This document shows positions 9,684 to 18,131 of a DNA stretch of 64,000 nucleotides, in pieces (the first letter of the stretch is position 1; the number at the start of each line of letters is the position of its first letter). The notes beneath the pieces are model-generated. The model made no database searches. It saw only the letters and a list, made by a program, of their open reading frames with translations, and had not been told where the DNA came from. Made by a program: the position numbers and the translations under genes. The DNA comes from Cohnella algarum (lineage in GTDB: Bacteria > Bacillota > Bacilli > Paenibacillales > Paenibacillaceae): assembly GCF_016937515.1 (NCBI RefSeq), contig NZ_JAFHKM010000002.1:1111001-1175000 (forward strand), in the 5' to 3' direction.

Positions 9684-9695
9684 GTTATCCCTCCG

Positions 9696-10694
9696 TCATC
9701 CCAGCTTGCGGGTCATTTTGTCCAGATGGTCCAGCATGATGCCGGTGCCTTTGACGACGCAGTGCATCGGGTCCTCCGCGATGAGAACGGGCACCTTCAG
9801 CTCGTCGGCGAGCAATGCGTCCAAACCGTCCAGAAGCGCGCCGCCGCCCGTCAGAATCACGCCGCGGTCGATAATGTCCGCCGACAGCTCCGGAGGCGTC
9901 CGTTCCAGCACCGACTTGGCCGCCGCCACGATATTCGACACCGGCTCCCAAAGCGCCTCGCGCACCTCGTCGGAATGAATCGTGACGGTGAGCGGCAAGC
10001 CCGACACCATGTCGCGCCCGCGAATATCCATCTCTTCGCGCCGGCCGTCCAGGTGGACCGTGCCGATTTTGATTTTGATGTCTTCGCTCGTCCTTTCTCC
10101 GATCAGCAGCTTGTATTTGCTTTTTATGTACTTCATGATCGCCGCGTCGAACTTGTCCCCCGCGACTTTAAGAGAAGAGGCGGTTACGACGTCGCCCATG
10201 GACAGGACGGCCACATCCGTCGTACCTCCGCCGATATCGACAACCATATTGCCGCTGGGCTGAAAAATATCCATCCCGGCGCCGATCGCGGCCGCCTTGG
10301 GCTCCTCTTCGAGGAACACCTCTTTGGCCCCGCTTCTTTCCGCCGCTTCGCGGATCGCTTTCTGTTCGACCGACGTAATATTGGTCGGCGCGCAAATCAA
10401 AATGCGGGGGCGGCTGTACCACGAGCGCCCGCCTACCCGTTGTATGAATGCCTTCAGCATCATATCCGTCACTTCGAAATCGGCGATGACCCCGTCCCTC
10501 AGCGGGCGGATGGCGACGATATTGCCCGGCGTCCGGCCGACCATCCGGTGCGCTTCCTCTCCGACGGCGAGCACCTTGCGCGTATCGCTTTCGATGGCAA
10601 CGACGGAAGGCTCGTCGAGCACGACTCCCTTGCCTTTAACGTGAATGGACACATTGGCGGTGCCCAGATCGATTCCGATGTCTTTGCTGAACAT
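9696..10694 (-). CDS. mbl: Rod-shape protein Mbl (MreB-like actin)
   Basis: Mbl forms membrane-associated filaments that guide lateral cell-wall synthesis. ATP-binding elements are visible: DLGTANVS (phosphate 1, about residue 8), VVDIGGGTTDVAV (phosphate 2, about 160) and LTGGGALLDG (adenosine motif). I choose the ATG at 10694, giving 332 residues beginning MFSKDIGIDLGTAN. An upstream in-frame ATG at 10739 would add 15 atypical residues, and GGGGGA precedes the chosen start. Position next to spoIIID distinguishes Mbl from MreB. Confidence 0.95.
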   Translation of the reverse strand: MFSKDIGIDLGTANVSIHVKGKGVVLDEPSVVAIESDTRKVLAVGEEAHRMVGRTPGNIVAIRPLRDGVIADFEVTDMMLKAFIQRVGGRSWYSRPRILICAPTNITSVEQKAIREAAERSGAKEVFLEEEPKAAAIGAGMDIFQPSGNMVVDIGGGTTDVAVLSMGDVVTASSLKVAGDKFDAAIMKYIKSKYKLLIGERTSEDIKIKIGTVHLDGRREEMDIRGRDMVSGLPLTVTIHSDEVREALWEPVSNIVAAAKSVLERTPPELSADIIDRGVILTGGGALLDGLDALLADELKVPVLIAEDPMHCVVKGTGIMLDHLDKMTRKLG

Positions 10695-10847
10695 GTTTCG
10701 AGAATCCCCCAGCGAGATGAAATGACGGCTGCTGCGCATATCGGCCTGTACTGCCCGGCTTTAGCGAAGAGTTCCGATAATACCGTAATGGTATAGTATT
10801 CGCCGTCTTTTATTAAAATCCTCTTTTTTGTCGAGGGATATCCAAAA

Positions 10848-11135
10848 TTATGCTTTTCCCGCTGTCAAAACTTCGCGTTTTTTGACCGTCGTCTTCTTGT
10901 ACTTGATTTTCGTCGCTTCCCCTCCCCTCAAATGGCGAATCGATTTGTGATATTCCAGAATGTGCTTTACCTGGTCCGCCAAATCCGGATTGATCTCCGG
11001 CAGCCGCTCGGTCAGGTCTTTATGCACCGTGCTTTTGGAGACGCCGAATTCCTTGGCGATCGTCCGTACCGTGTTGCGAGTTTCCACTATGCACCGGCCG
11101 ATCTTGATGGTGCGTTCCTTGATGTAATCGTGCAC
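10848..11135 (-). CDS. spoIIID: Sporulation transcription factor SpoIIID
   Basis: SpoIIID is the mother-cell regulator that adjusts the sigma-E regulon and helps switch on sigK. The 95-residue protein carries the helix-turn-helix TVRTIAKEFGVSKSTVHKDL (about 23-42) and the basic C-terminal tail KIKYKKTTVKKRE used for DNA binding. The start is GTG, seven bases after GGAGG. A sigma-E-like promoter lies 33-60 bases upstream. The 153-bp gap to mbl has AT-rich sequence but no clear hairpin terminator. Confidence 0.97.
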   Translation of the reverse strand: MHDYIKERTIKIGRCIVETRNTVRTIAKEFGVSKSTVHKDLTERLPEINPDLADQVKHILEYHKSIRHLRGGEATKIKYKKTTVKKREVLTAGKA

Positions 11136-11167
11136 GCTCCCGCCTCCCTGCTCGAATAGATTGGTAC

Positions 11168-11195
11168 ATTATATGAGGGGCGCGGTCACTTATTC
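11168..11195 (-). promoter_or_regulatory. Sigma-E-like promoter of spoIIID
   Basis: On the minus strand, GAATAAG (11189-11195) and CATATAAT (11168-11175) are separated by 13 bases. They resemble the sigma-E -35 (KMATATT) and -10 (CATACANT) elements, and spoIIID is sigma-E dependent in B. subtilis. This is a pattern match only. Confidence 0.5.
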
Positions 11196-11284
11196 TTTGT
11201 TCTCGGGGCTGACAAGCTCAAGAAAGATCAGCAGCGGCAAGTCTTGTAGGTCGAACGTCCAAGCGGCATGTCCCGAAAAGGCAT

Positions 11285-11311
11285 GAAAAAAGACGGAGTT
11301 TCCTCCGTCTT
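11285..11311 (-). terminator. Terminator after HD-GYP gene 1
   Basis: A perfect 9-bp stem (AAGACGGAG/CTCCGTCTT) with a four-base loop is followed on the minus strand by six T. It lies about 70 bases past the stop of the HD-GYP gene ending at 11383 and before the spoIIID promoter. Confidence 0.88.
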
Positions 11312-11382
11312 CGGCTGCATGCGCGTTCGTTTTGTCCTCCGCCAAGGCCTCGAAGGCCTTGTCCCGACATCCGCCCGCCAAC

Positions 11383-12528
11383 TTAAAATTGGGCATCGTC
11401 CTTCATGGACGCCTGAACGATCACGAGATCGTTGCGGTCCCGCAAATCGATTTCATACGGCGTCGTCACCCTCGTTCCGTCCGCTTCCCGCAAAATGCGG
11501 ACGACCGGCCGATAGTGCAAGCCGTTGTCCGCGTCGACGACCTTGCCGACCTGCCCGCTGCTCAGCTTCACCGTAACGGAAACCGGGAACATCGAAACGT
11601 TTCGCACGAAAAGCCGGACGAGCTCCAGATCGAAGTCGTAATTGCCGGAAGCGAACAAATACTCCATCGCCTCCCCGAGCGTATACGGCTTCCGGTAATG
11701 CCGCGGCGAAATAAGAGCGTCGTAAATGTCGGCGACCCCGACGATTTGCGCGTATTCGGGAATGTCCTTGTTTTTCAGGCCGAACGGGTACCCGGTGCCC
11801 CGGTACCGTTCATGGTGCAGCAGCGCGCATCTCGCGGCGGCCGGCGAGACGTCGGGAATGCTTGACAGCACTTCGTAGCCCTTGATCGTATGCTGCCGCA
11901 TCAGTTCCCGTTCCGAGTCGCTGAGCTCGCTGGTCGCCTTGACGATGCCGGGCGGAAGGCGCGTCATTCCGATATCGAACAAGAGCGCTCCCGTCGTCAA
12001 TTCGAACAGCCTGCTCTTGTCGTAATTTTTCGCGATGCCGATCAGGCAGGACAACAGACTCACCTGAAGGGAGTGCTCGAACAAAAATTTGTCCGTTTGC
12101 AGCAGCACGCCAAGCTCCTCCGCGATCGGCCGCTGCATGATGATTTCCAGCAGCACGTTCCGGTACTCCTTGCGGAACCGCTCTTCCAGTCCCGAATCGG
12201 CCACCCGTCCGATCGCATGCTCGGACTCCGCCAGCTTCGCCGCCGCGAGGGAAGCCTGCTTGCGCGCCTCGTCGTTGTTCCGCATCCGCTCCATGTCCGG
12301 CGGACTGTGCGGGATGTCCCGGAAGCCGAACGCGCTTTGGGCGGGGAGGGCGAACTCCTTCTCCTTCAAAGCGACGGTTCTCACGCCCAGATTTTTCAAA
12401 CGCCGGATATAAGACTCCGTCAGCACGGTGTTTTTTTCAAGCATGACGATGCCGTTATGGCTTTGAACCGACTTCGCCAGGACGTCTCCCGCCTCCAAAT
12501 CGCGAACGTCGACTTCCCTCCAACTCAT
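11383..12528 (-). CDS. HD-GYP domain protein with degenerate HD motif (copy 1)
   Basis: This is a 381-residue cytoplasmic protein. The N-terminal ~60 residues (DLEAGDVLAKSVQSHNGIVM) resemble the small domain that precedes many HD-GYP domains, and the HD-GYP domain follows from about residue 150. HD-GYP proteins normally hydrolyse cyclic di-GMP. Here the motif that should read LLHDIGK is LLFDIGM, so the metal-binding His and the Lys are replaced, while HSLQV, HHERYRGTGYP and VADIYDAL are kept. The start ATG follows GGAGGGGG. It lies 31 bases behind a paralogue with the same substitution. It may be a weak or non-catalytic sensor; this is inference. Confidence 0.88.
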   Translation of the reverse strand: MSWREVDVRDLEAGDVLAKSVQSHNGIVMLEKNTVLTESYIRRLKNLGVRTVALKEKEFALPAQSAFGFRDIPHSPPDMERMRNNDEARKQASLAAAKLAESEHAIGRVADSGLEERFRKEYRNVLLEIIMQRPIAEELGVLLQTDKFLFEHSLQVSLLSCLIGIAKNYDKSRLFELTTGALLFDIGMTRLPPGIVKATSELSDSERELMRQHTIKGYEVLSSIPDVSPAAARCALLHHERYRGTGYPFGLKNKDIPEYAQIVGVADIYDALISPRHYRKPYTLGEAMEYLFASGNYDFDLELVRLFVRNVSMFPVSVTVKLSSGQVGKVVDADNGLHYRPVVRILREADGTRVTTPYEIDLRDRNDLVIVQASMKDDAQF

Positions 12529-12559
12529 ATCTCTTCCCCCTCCCAGGCCGTCAAGCGCC

Positions 12560-13735
12560 CTACACTCGTTCCGGCACGAATGATTGTTCGGGCACGGCCC
12601 GAACGATGACGAGACGGCTGCTTTGGCTCAAATCAATCCGGTAGGGGACGGCGGCATCCGTTCCGTCCGCCTCCCGGATCACTCTCACGACGGGCCGATG
12701 GGCGAGCCGGCCGTTTACGCTTTCGACTACGCCAAGCTGACCGTTGCTAAGCAAAACCGCCGTCGAAACGGGGTACGCCGCGACATGGCGCAAAAACAGC
12801 TGGATCATTTCCATGCCGAAGTCGTAATTGCCGGCCGCGAACAAATACTCCATCGCCTCATGGTTCGAATACGGATTGCGGTGATGCCGTTTGGAAGTAA
12901 GCGCGTCGTAAACGTCGGATAGCCCGACGATTTGGGCCAGATCCGAGATCTCCTTCTTCTTCAATCCGTGCGGATAGCCGCTGCCGTTGAACCGCTCGTG
13001 ATGAAGCAGCGCGCAGCGGGCGGCTTGCTGGGGGACGTCCCGAATGCCGCTCAGCACCTGATAGCCGAACGTCGTATGCTTGCGCAGCGTGGCCTTTTCG
13101 GCGTCGGAAAGTTGGCGCTTCGCCTGGATGAGCTTTGTCGGCAGCCGCGTCATGCCCACGTCGAACAGAAGCGCGCCGACCGTCAACTCGTGCATCTTCG
13201 CCGGATCGAAGCCGTTCAGCAAGCCGATAACGTTCGACAAGAGCGTCACCTGAAGCGAGTGATCGAACATGTACGGATCCGTTTGCCGGATGACGGCCAG
13301 CTCCTCCGCGAGCGGACGGGTATGAACGATTTCCCGCAGGCGGTTCCGCAGCTCCTCGCGAAAGCGCCGGCGGTCTTCGTCCGGAAGCAGCAGCCGGGCG
13401 AACGTCTCGTCCGCTTCGGCGAATCGCACGATCGAATCGGAAGCGCCCCGGACGGCGGCCGGGTCGTCTTTGATCCTGTCGAATTCGGCGGTCCGCAGCC
13501 CTAATTCCTTGTCCGCCTCGTGCGCCGCGGTCCTTCCTCCGGCAGGAGCCGCCGCCGGCTGCGCTCCGCTCCTCGAACGAAGGGCGATTCTCGCAAATCC
13601 CAGCTTCCGCAATCTCTCTATGTAGGACTCCGACAAAACCGTGCCGGCTTCCAGCATGACAATTCCGTTTTTGGCGAGCACCGCCCGATCCAGCACGTCT
13701 CCGGAACGCAATTCATTTACATGAACTTCCAGCAT
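12560..13735 (-). CDS. HD-GYP domain protein with degenerate HD motif (copy 2)
   Basis: This is a paralogue of the next gene downstream, 391 residues from the chosen start. The architecture is the same: a short N-terminal domain (LRSGDVLDRAVLAKNGIVML), a linker, then HD-GYP. The HD site reads LLFDVGM instead of LLHDIGK, while HHERFNGSGYPHGLK and GLSDVYDAL are intact. I choose the ATG at 13735 because AAGGAAGGA lies six to eight bases before it; the ATG at 13756 has no ribosome binding site. The tandem pair shares about half of its residues by eye, which suggests local duplication. Confidence 0.88.
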   Translation of the reverse strand: MLEVHVNELRSGDVLDRAVLAKNGIVMLEAGTVLSESYIERLRKLGFARIALRSRSGAQPAAAPAGGRTAAHEADKELGLRTAEFDRIKDDPAAVRGASDSIVRFAEADETFARLLLPDEDRRRFREELRNRLREIVHTRPLAEELAVIRQTDPYMFDHSLQVTLLSNVIGLLNGFDPAKMHELTVGALLFDVGMTRLPTKLIQAKRQLSDAEKATLRKHTTFGYQVLSGIRDVPQQAARCALLHHERFNGSGYPHGLKKKEISDLAQIVGLSDVYDALTSKRHHRNPYSNHEAMEYLFAAGNYDFGMEMIQLFLRHVAAYPVSTAVLLSNGQLGVVESVNGRLAHRPVVRVIREADGTDAAVPYRIDLSQSSRLVIVRAVPEQSFVPERV

Positions 13736-13834
13736 GCCATATCCTTCCTTTTTCATCCATAGTCTTAACGCCCCAAGAAAGTATCTAGTAGTATACTATC
13801 ATAAACCGTTAAAAATTGGTCAAAAACTTATAGT

Positions 13835-13881
13835 AAAAAAGCACCCCCTCTCCGAAAATCAATTCTTCGGAGAGGGGGTGC
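13835..13881 (-). terminator. Terminator after spoIIQ
   Basis: CACCCCCTCTCCGAA pairs with TTCGGAGAGGGGGTG around a short AT-rich loop, and the minus strand continues with CTTTTTT. It directly follows the spoIIQ stop at 13903 and separates it from the HD-GYP pair. Confidence 0.9.
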
Positions 13882-13902
13882 CCTGCCGGCGGCTTATTTC
13901 GC

Positions 13903-14625
13903 TTAGTGCTCTTCCTTGATCAGCGTGTCCGGGTTGACGGATTGGCCGTTGTCGAGCACTTCGAAATGCACGTGCACGCCTTCGTCTTTCCCGATTTCGC
14001 TTTGTCCGGCCATCGCGATGACATCGCCCTGTTCGACCTCGTCGCCCGCTTGCACCTTGACGTCGGCCAGGCTTTGATAGACCGTGACCAGTCCGTTCGG
14101 ATGCTCGATTCGCACTTCATAGCCGTTGATCGTGTTTTGCTCGGCCACTTTTACCAGCCCGCTCATGGCGGCAAGCACTTCGAACGTCTCGTTGTCCTCG
14201 CGGCCGAGATCGACGGCCGTGTGCGGCATGAACGTGTCGTTGTATTGCACCATTGCGGCGGCGCGCTGCTCTTCCGACCCGCTTGCGTCGTAGAACGGCA
14301 GCTTGACGACCATCTCGTCCTTGTTGCTTACCGGCCAGCGGAGCGTTTCCCCGTTCGCCGCGGCTTCCTGGCCCTCGCTTCCCGCCTCCTCGCCGGCGAC
14401 CTCGGTCGGACTCGAAACGGTTTGCGACGCATCCTTGCCGTCGCCGCCCGAGTTCACCCAGAGGATCGTTACGATGATTGCTGCGGCGGCCATATAAGCG
14501 GCAGGGAAAACCCAACGTCTGGACAACAGTCTCTTCCAGCCCGTAGGTTTAACAGGGGTCGACGCTGCAACCGGCTTGATAGACTCTTCCACCTTGCGCG
14601 TGTTTTTGTTGTTTTGTTCATTCAT
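13903..14625 (-). CDS. spoIIQ: SpoIIQ-like M23 peptidase-fold sporulation protein
   Basis: SpoIIQ is the forespore membrane protein that pairs with SpoIIIAH to bridge the engulfing membranes. The 240-residue protein has a cytoplasmic N-terminus, a transmembrane helix at about 40-57, an acidic linker and a LytM/M23 domain. The zinc ligands appear present (HTAVD, His135/Asp139, and HVHFE, His218/His220), but the position of the second catalytic His, normally in a YxHL motif, reads VYQSL. So this copy keeps metal ligands that B. subtilis SpoIIQ partly lacks, yet is probably still poorly active. It lies downstream of spoIID behind a sigma-F-like promoter. Confidence 0.88.
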   Translation of the reverse strand: MNEQNNKNTRKVEESIKPVAASTPVKPTGWKRLLSRRWVFPAAYMAAAAIIVTILWVNSGGDGKDASQTVSSPTEVAGEEAGSEGQEAAANGETLRWPVSNKDEMVVKLPFYDASGSEEQRAAAMVQYNDTFMPHTAVDLGREDNETFEVLAAMSGLVKVAEQNTINGYEVRIEHPNGLVTVYQSLADVKVQAGDEVEQGDVIAMAGQSEIGKDEGVHVHFEVLDNGQSVNPDTLIKEEH

Positions 14626-14646
14626 TGTTTATCACCTCAGTAACCA

Positions 14647-14674
14647 AGTGTTACCGGATGATAGACTTTTATAC
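14647..14674 (-). promoter_or_regulatory. Sigma-F-like promoter of spoIIQ
   Basis: On the minus strand GTATA (14670-14674) and GGTAACACT (14647-14655) are separated by 14 bases. The -10 fits the forespore sigma consensus GGNNANANT exactly; the spacer is about one base shorter than usual. The spoIIQ start lies 22 bases beyond, after GAGGTGAT. Confidence 0.55.
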
Positions 14675-14736
14675 ACGCGCTTTGAAAGATTATACGAAAC
14701 GAATTTCGCCTGCGCCCGGGACGGCGAAGCTCCAAA

Positions 14737-16029
14737 CTATTTTCTGCGATCCGGATCGTTCAGAAACTCGGAAATTTCCTTTACTTCGGCTCCGGTATAG
14801 TAATGCTCCACGATATGCTCGGCGGTCAGCCCCTTGCGGGCCATGCCTTCCGCCCCCCACTGGCTCATTCCGACCCCGTGCCCGTTTCCGTATGTCGTAA
14901 TGACGGCGGTTCGCTTTTTCGCCGACCACGTAAACGAAGTCGACCGAAGCCCGAGCTTTTCTCTTATCGCAACCCCCGAGAAGGTTTTCGTTCCTACCGC
15001 CGCCGTGCGCACCCGGTTCCCCGGCGCCTTGTCTACGATTTTAAGCGAGAGATTGGACGAAGATAAGCGGGCGAAAGCCGGCTGCGTCTTGATGCCCAGC
15101 TTGCGATACAGGGACGATAGAGGCATTTCGACCGTTTCCTCGTAGCCCGGCGCGAGCTTGGCGTCCCAGGGACTCGCAACCGGACGCAAATACGGAAGCG
15201 CCTGGCCGAAAACCTCCTCGGAAGCTTCCGTATACCCGTTCGTAGAGGAGAAGAACAGCGCCTCTATCGGTTGATCGTCGTACGTAATGATCTTTCCTCG
15301 CGTGCGCTTCACGGCCTCCTCCAGCTTCGTCAACTGCTCGGGCTTCGCCGCCTTCAGCTCTTCCATTTGCTTGACGGATTTATAGACTTGATGCGCAACC
15401 GAATCGGTCACGTCCGCATAACGCGCCGGCACGCCGGAACGATCCTTCGTCCACAATCGGCGAATGATATACGTGCGGGCCGCCATCGCCTGCGCCTCCA
15501 GCGCGGCCGGCTGGAAATCGAGCGGCATTTCGGCCGCCACGACGCCGAGGACATACGTCTCGAGAGGCACCTGTTCGACCCGCTTTTCTTCCGATAAATA
15601 AACTTTGACGAGAAACTCCGCTTGCGCGGCCTCCTCCCGCCCGGCAGCGACCGCCGTGCCGGCCGATCCGCCCGATCCGCCCGTTTCGCCCGTTGCTCCC
15701 GCTCCTTCCGCTTCGGCTCCCGTCTCCTCCTGCCGGCCGGCCTTCGGGCCGCCGGCGTCATCCGCCGGCGCTTTTCCGTCGGCTTGTCCGCTCCGCGGCT
15801 CCGGCGCCGCCTCGCCTTTCGGTCCGGCGGGCGGATTCGCCGCCCCCCGTCCCGGATTTTCTCCCAGCGTCTCTACCGAAACGACCGCTTGTCCAGGTTC
15901 CGGAAGCGGCTGTCCGGAAGAACGGTGCTCCGCGATCCAGATGCATCCGGCAATTGCCGCTCCCGCCAAAAAAGCGGCGATTCCCGTCCGGTTTCCGCTC
16001 GCGGATCGGCTGCGGCCTCGTTTGTTCAT
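14737..16029 (-). CDS. spoIID: SpoIID, peptidoglycan lytic transglycosylase of engulfment
   Basis: SpoIID cleaves glycan strands and drives engulfment with SpoIIM and SpoIIP. The start is the ATG at 16029, eight bases after GGAGGGAG; the ORF opens further upstream without a site. The protein has an N-terminal membrane helix (about 16-33), a low-complexity Ala/Gly/Glu/Pro segment of about 100 residues, then the SpoIID domain starting near LVKVYLSEEKRVEQVPLETY. The C-terminal GNGHGVGMSQWGAEGMA motif with the conserved Gln/Trp is intact. The long linker is larger than in B. subtilis SpoIID (about 343 residues there, 430 here). Confidence 0.94.
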   Translation of the reverse strand: MNKRGRSRSASGNRTGIAAFLAGAAIAGCIWIAEHRSSGQPLPEPGQAVVSVETLGENPGRGAANPPAGPKGEAAPEPRSGQADGKAPADDAGGPKAGRQEETGAEAEGAGATGETGGSGGSAGTAVAAGREEAAQAEFLVKVYLSEEKRVEQVPLETYVLGVVAAEMPLDFQPAALEAQAMAARTYIIRRLWTKDRSGVPARYADVTDSVAHQVYKSVKQMEELKAAKPEQLTKLEEAVKRTRGKIITYDDQPIEALFFSSTNGYTEASEEVFGQALPYLRPVASPWDAKLAPGYEETVEMPLSSLYRKLGIKTQPAFARLSSSNLSLKIVDKAPGNRVRTAAVGTKTFSGVAIREKLGLRSTSFTWSAKKRTAVITTYGNGHGVGMSQWGAEGMARKGLTAEHIVEHYYTGAEVKEISEFLNDPDRRK

Positions 16030-16251
16030 CGTTTCTCCCTCCAGCTTGTCCTGTTCGGGCAGCAAGCGCGGACGCCGCCGTCCGAGTCTTACAATCTATG
16101 ACGAAGCCGGCGAAGATAGAACCGCAGGGCGATCCGTATGGAAGGCAAACGAAAAACGGCCCCCGCGATGCTGCCGCGCATGAAGGCGGCGATACATCGG
16201 CGGGAGCCGAACGATGGAAAGGATAATGGCTTTCTCGAACGCCAGGCAACG

Positions 16252-17628
16252 TTAGGCCAGCGTCGGCTGAGCGTGAATGAGCGGAACTTCGGCGGGCGCG
16301 CGCTCTTCCTTGGCGAACCCGGAAGCGCGGCGGGAAACCGGCTCGACCGCTTCCGTCGCGGCTTTCTGCGCTTCCGGAAGCCGGCAAATGTCGGCCCCGA
16401 GCGCGGCCAGCTTTCCGACGATGTCCATATAGCCCCGCTCGATATGATGAACGCCGTTGACTTCCGTAACCCCGTCCGCCGCAAGGCCGGCGCAAATCAG
16501 CGCGGCCCCGGCGCGCAAATCGGTCGCGCAGACGGGAGCGCCGACGAGCCGCATGCCGCCCTTGACGATGGCGGTGCGTCCGTCGACCTTGATTTCGGCG
16601 CCCATTTTGACAAGTTCTTCGACATGCATGAACCGGTTTTCGAATACGGTTTCCGTGACGATGCCCGTGCCTTCGGCCACCATCAGCAGCGCCATCATCT
16701 GAGCCTGCATATCGGTCGGAAAGCCGGGATAAGGCAGCGTCTTCACGTCGACCGCTTTCAGCGGATTTCTGGCCGCGACGCGAATCCCGTTTTCGTCGCT
16801 TTCCACCAGCGCGCCCATCTCTTCCAGCTTGGCGACGATCGGACCGAGATGATCCCGGATCGCGCCTTCCACATAGACGTCGCCGCCCGTAATGGCCGCG
16901 GCGATCATGTACGTTCCGGCCTCTACCCGGTCGGGAATGACGGAATATTCGACGCCGGTCAATTTGTCGACGCCTTCAATCCGGATCATGCCGGTGCCGG
17001 CGCCTCGGACCTTGGCTCCCATGGCATTGAGGAAATTCGCCAAATCCACGATTTCCGGCTCTTTGGCCGCGTTTTCGATGGTGGTCGTTCCGACGGCCGT
17101 AGCCGCCGCCATCATAATATTTTCCGTAGCGCCGACGCTCGCGATATCGAGATAAATTTTGGCGCCTTTCAATTTTCCGTTGACTTTGGCCTCGATCGAG
17201 CCTTGGCCGAATCCGATCTCGGCGCCCATGGCCTCAAAGCCCTTCAGATGCTGATCGATCGGCCTGGTGCCGATGGCGCAGCCGCCGGGAAGCGAGATCC
17301 GCACGCGCCCGAAACGGGCAAGCAGCGGCCCCATGACCAGAAACGAGGCGCGCATTTTGCGAACCAGTTCATAAGGCGCGTCATAAGACGTCAGCCTTTC
17401 CGCGCGAAGCTGCACGCTTCCCCTGCTTTGTTTGGCGCGCACGCCAAGAACCCCGAGCACCTGCAAAATGTTGGTCACATCGTCCAGAGCGGGCACGTCA
17501 TGAATGACGCATGATCCTTGTTCCGCAAGCAAGGAAGCGGCCAGGATCGGCAAGACAGAATTTTTGGCGCCGTGCACGCGAACCGTTCCCGTAAGTGGAC
17601 GGCCGCCGCGGACGATGATTTTGCTCAT
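16252..17628 (-). CDS. murA: UDP-N-acetylglucosamine 1-carboxyvinyltransferase MurA
   Basis: MurA transfers enolpyruvate from PEP to UDP-GlcNAc, the first committed step of peptidoglycan synthesis. The start [12 protein letters not shown] at 17628 follows GGAGGGAACACCC; 34 upstream codons in the open frame have no site. Lys22 (GAKNS) and the fosfomycin-target Cys117 (PGGCAIGTR) are present. The protein is 458 residues, about 40 longer than usual, because of an extra tail after ALGADI (from about residue 415) rich in Ala, Glu and Arg. The position upstream of spoIID matches murAA of B. subtilis. Confidence 0.95.
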   Translation of the reverse strand: MSKIIVRGGRPLTGTVRVHGAKNSVLPILAASLLAEQGSCVIHDVPALDDVTNILQVLGVLGVRAKQSRGSVQLRAERLTSYDAPYELVRKMRASFLVMGPLLARFGRVRISLPGGCAIGTRPIDQHLKGFEAMGAEIGFGQGSIEAKVNGKLKGAKIYLDIASVGATENIMMAAATAVGTTTIENAAKEPEIVDLANFLNAMGAKVRGAGTGMIRIEGVDKLTGVEYSVIPDRVEAGTYMIAAAITGGDVYVEGAIRDHLGPIVAKLEEMGALVESDENGIRVAARNPLKAVDVKTLPYPGFPTDMQAQMMALLMVAEGTGIVTETVFENRFMHVEELVKMGAEIKVDGRTAIVKGGMRLVGAPVCATDLRAGAALICAGLAADGVTEVNGVHHIERGYMDIVGKLAALGADICRLPEAQKAATEAVEPVSRRASGFAKEERAPAEVPLIHAQPTLA

Positions 17629-17857
17629 GGGTGTTCCCTCCGCGGGTATAGAATCATTCCGATGGCTCATATTGGTAGCAGCCCAAAAAACCCAATCTCC
17701 ATAATACCACCGCTCGCGCAATTGGCACAAGCGGCAACTTTTGACAACCGCTCCGCATTTTCGCCAGATTTCGCGTCCGTTCGATTCCGATTCACCGTAT
17801 TATTCAGTGTGGTCGATCCGCATTTTCGTTATGCAGGCGTAAACCGGCCGCGCTTCG

Positions 17858-18112
17858 CTAAGAACGGAAAAGCCATTTCAGCGACTCGGTCCAACCCCAA
17901 TAATCCAGCACGAAACGAGCGAGCGAATGGCCGACGACAACGGCGATAATCAGCTGCAGCACCCGGGCTCTAGGGCTGCGGGGATGGCGAAACCACGCCT
18001 CCCACTTCACTTCCTGCAGCAAAAACCAGGAGACGGCAATCATGCCCAGCGTGACGACGATCGCAAATAAACTGTCCAACCCGATCGAGCTATAGCCGTT
18101 TAACGTGTCCAT
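17858..18112 (-). CDS. ywzB: YwzB, DUF1146 membrane protein
   Basis: This 84-residue protein has two predicted membrane helices (about 12-32 and 50-70) and the tail DYWGWTESLKWLF. It fits the YwzB/DUF1146 family of Bacillales, of unknown function, normally found between the atp operon and murAA. The start lies 19 bases after the stop of the SLH protease, with AAGGAG upstream, so the two may be co-transcribed. The 229-bp gap to murA (17629-17857) shows no clear site. Confidence 0.85.
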   Translation of the reverse strand: MDTLNGYSSIGLDSLFAIVVTLGMIAVSWFLLQEVKWEAWFRHPRSPRARVLQLIIAVVVGHSLARFVLDYWGWTESLKWLFRS

Positions 18113-18131
18113 ATCGATTTCGGCTCCTTAT

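Noticed and set aside
11190..11396. Small minus-strand ORF of 68 residues after HD-GYP copy 1
   Set aside because: It spans the terminator hairpin and has no ribosome binding site or recognisable sequence.
16030..16251. Sigma-E promoter of spoIID
   Set aside because: CATACGGAT and CATAGATT resemble a -10, but no convincing -35 lies at the right distance.
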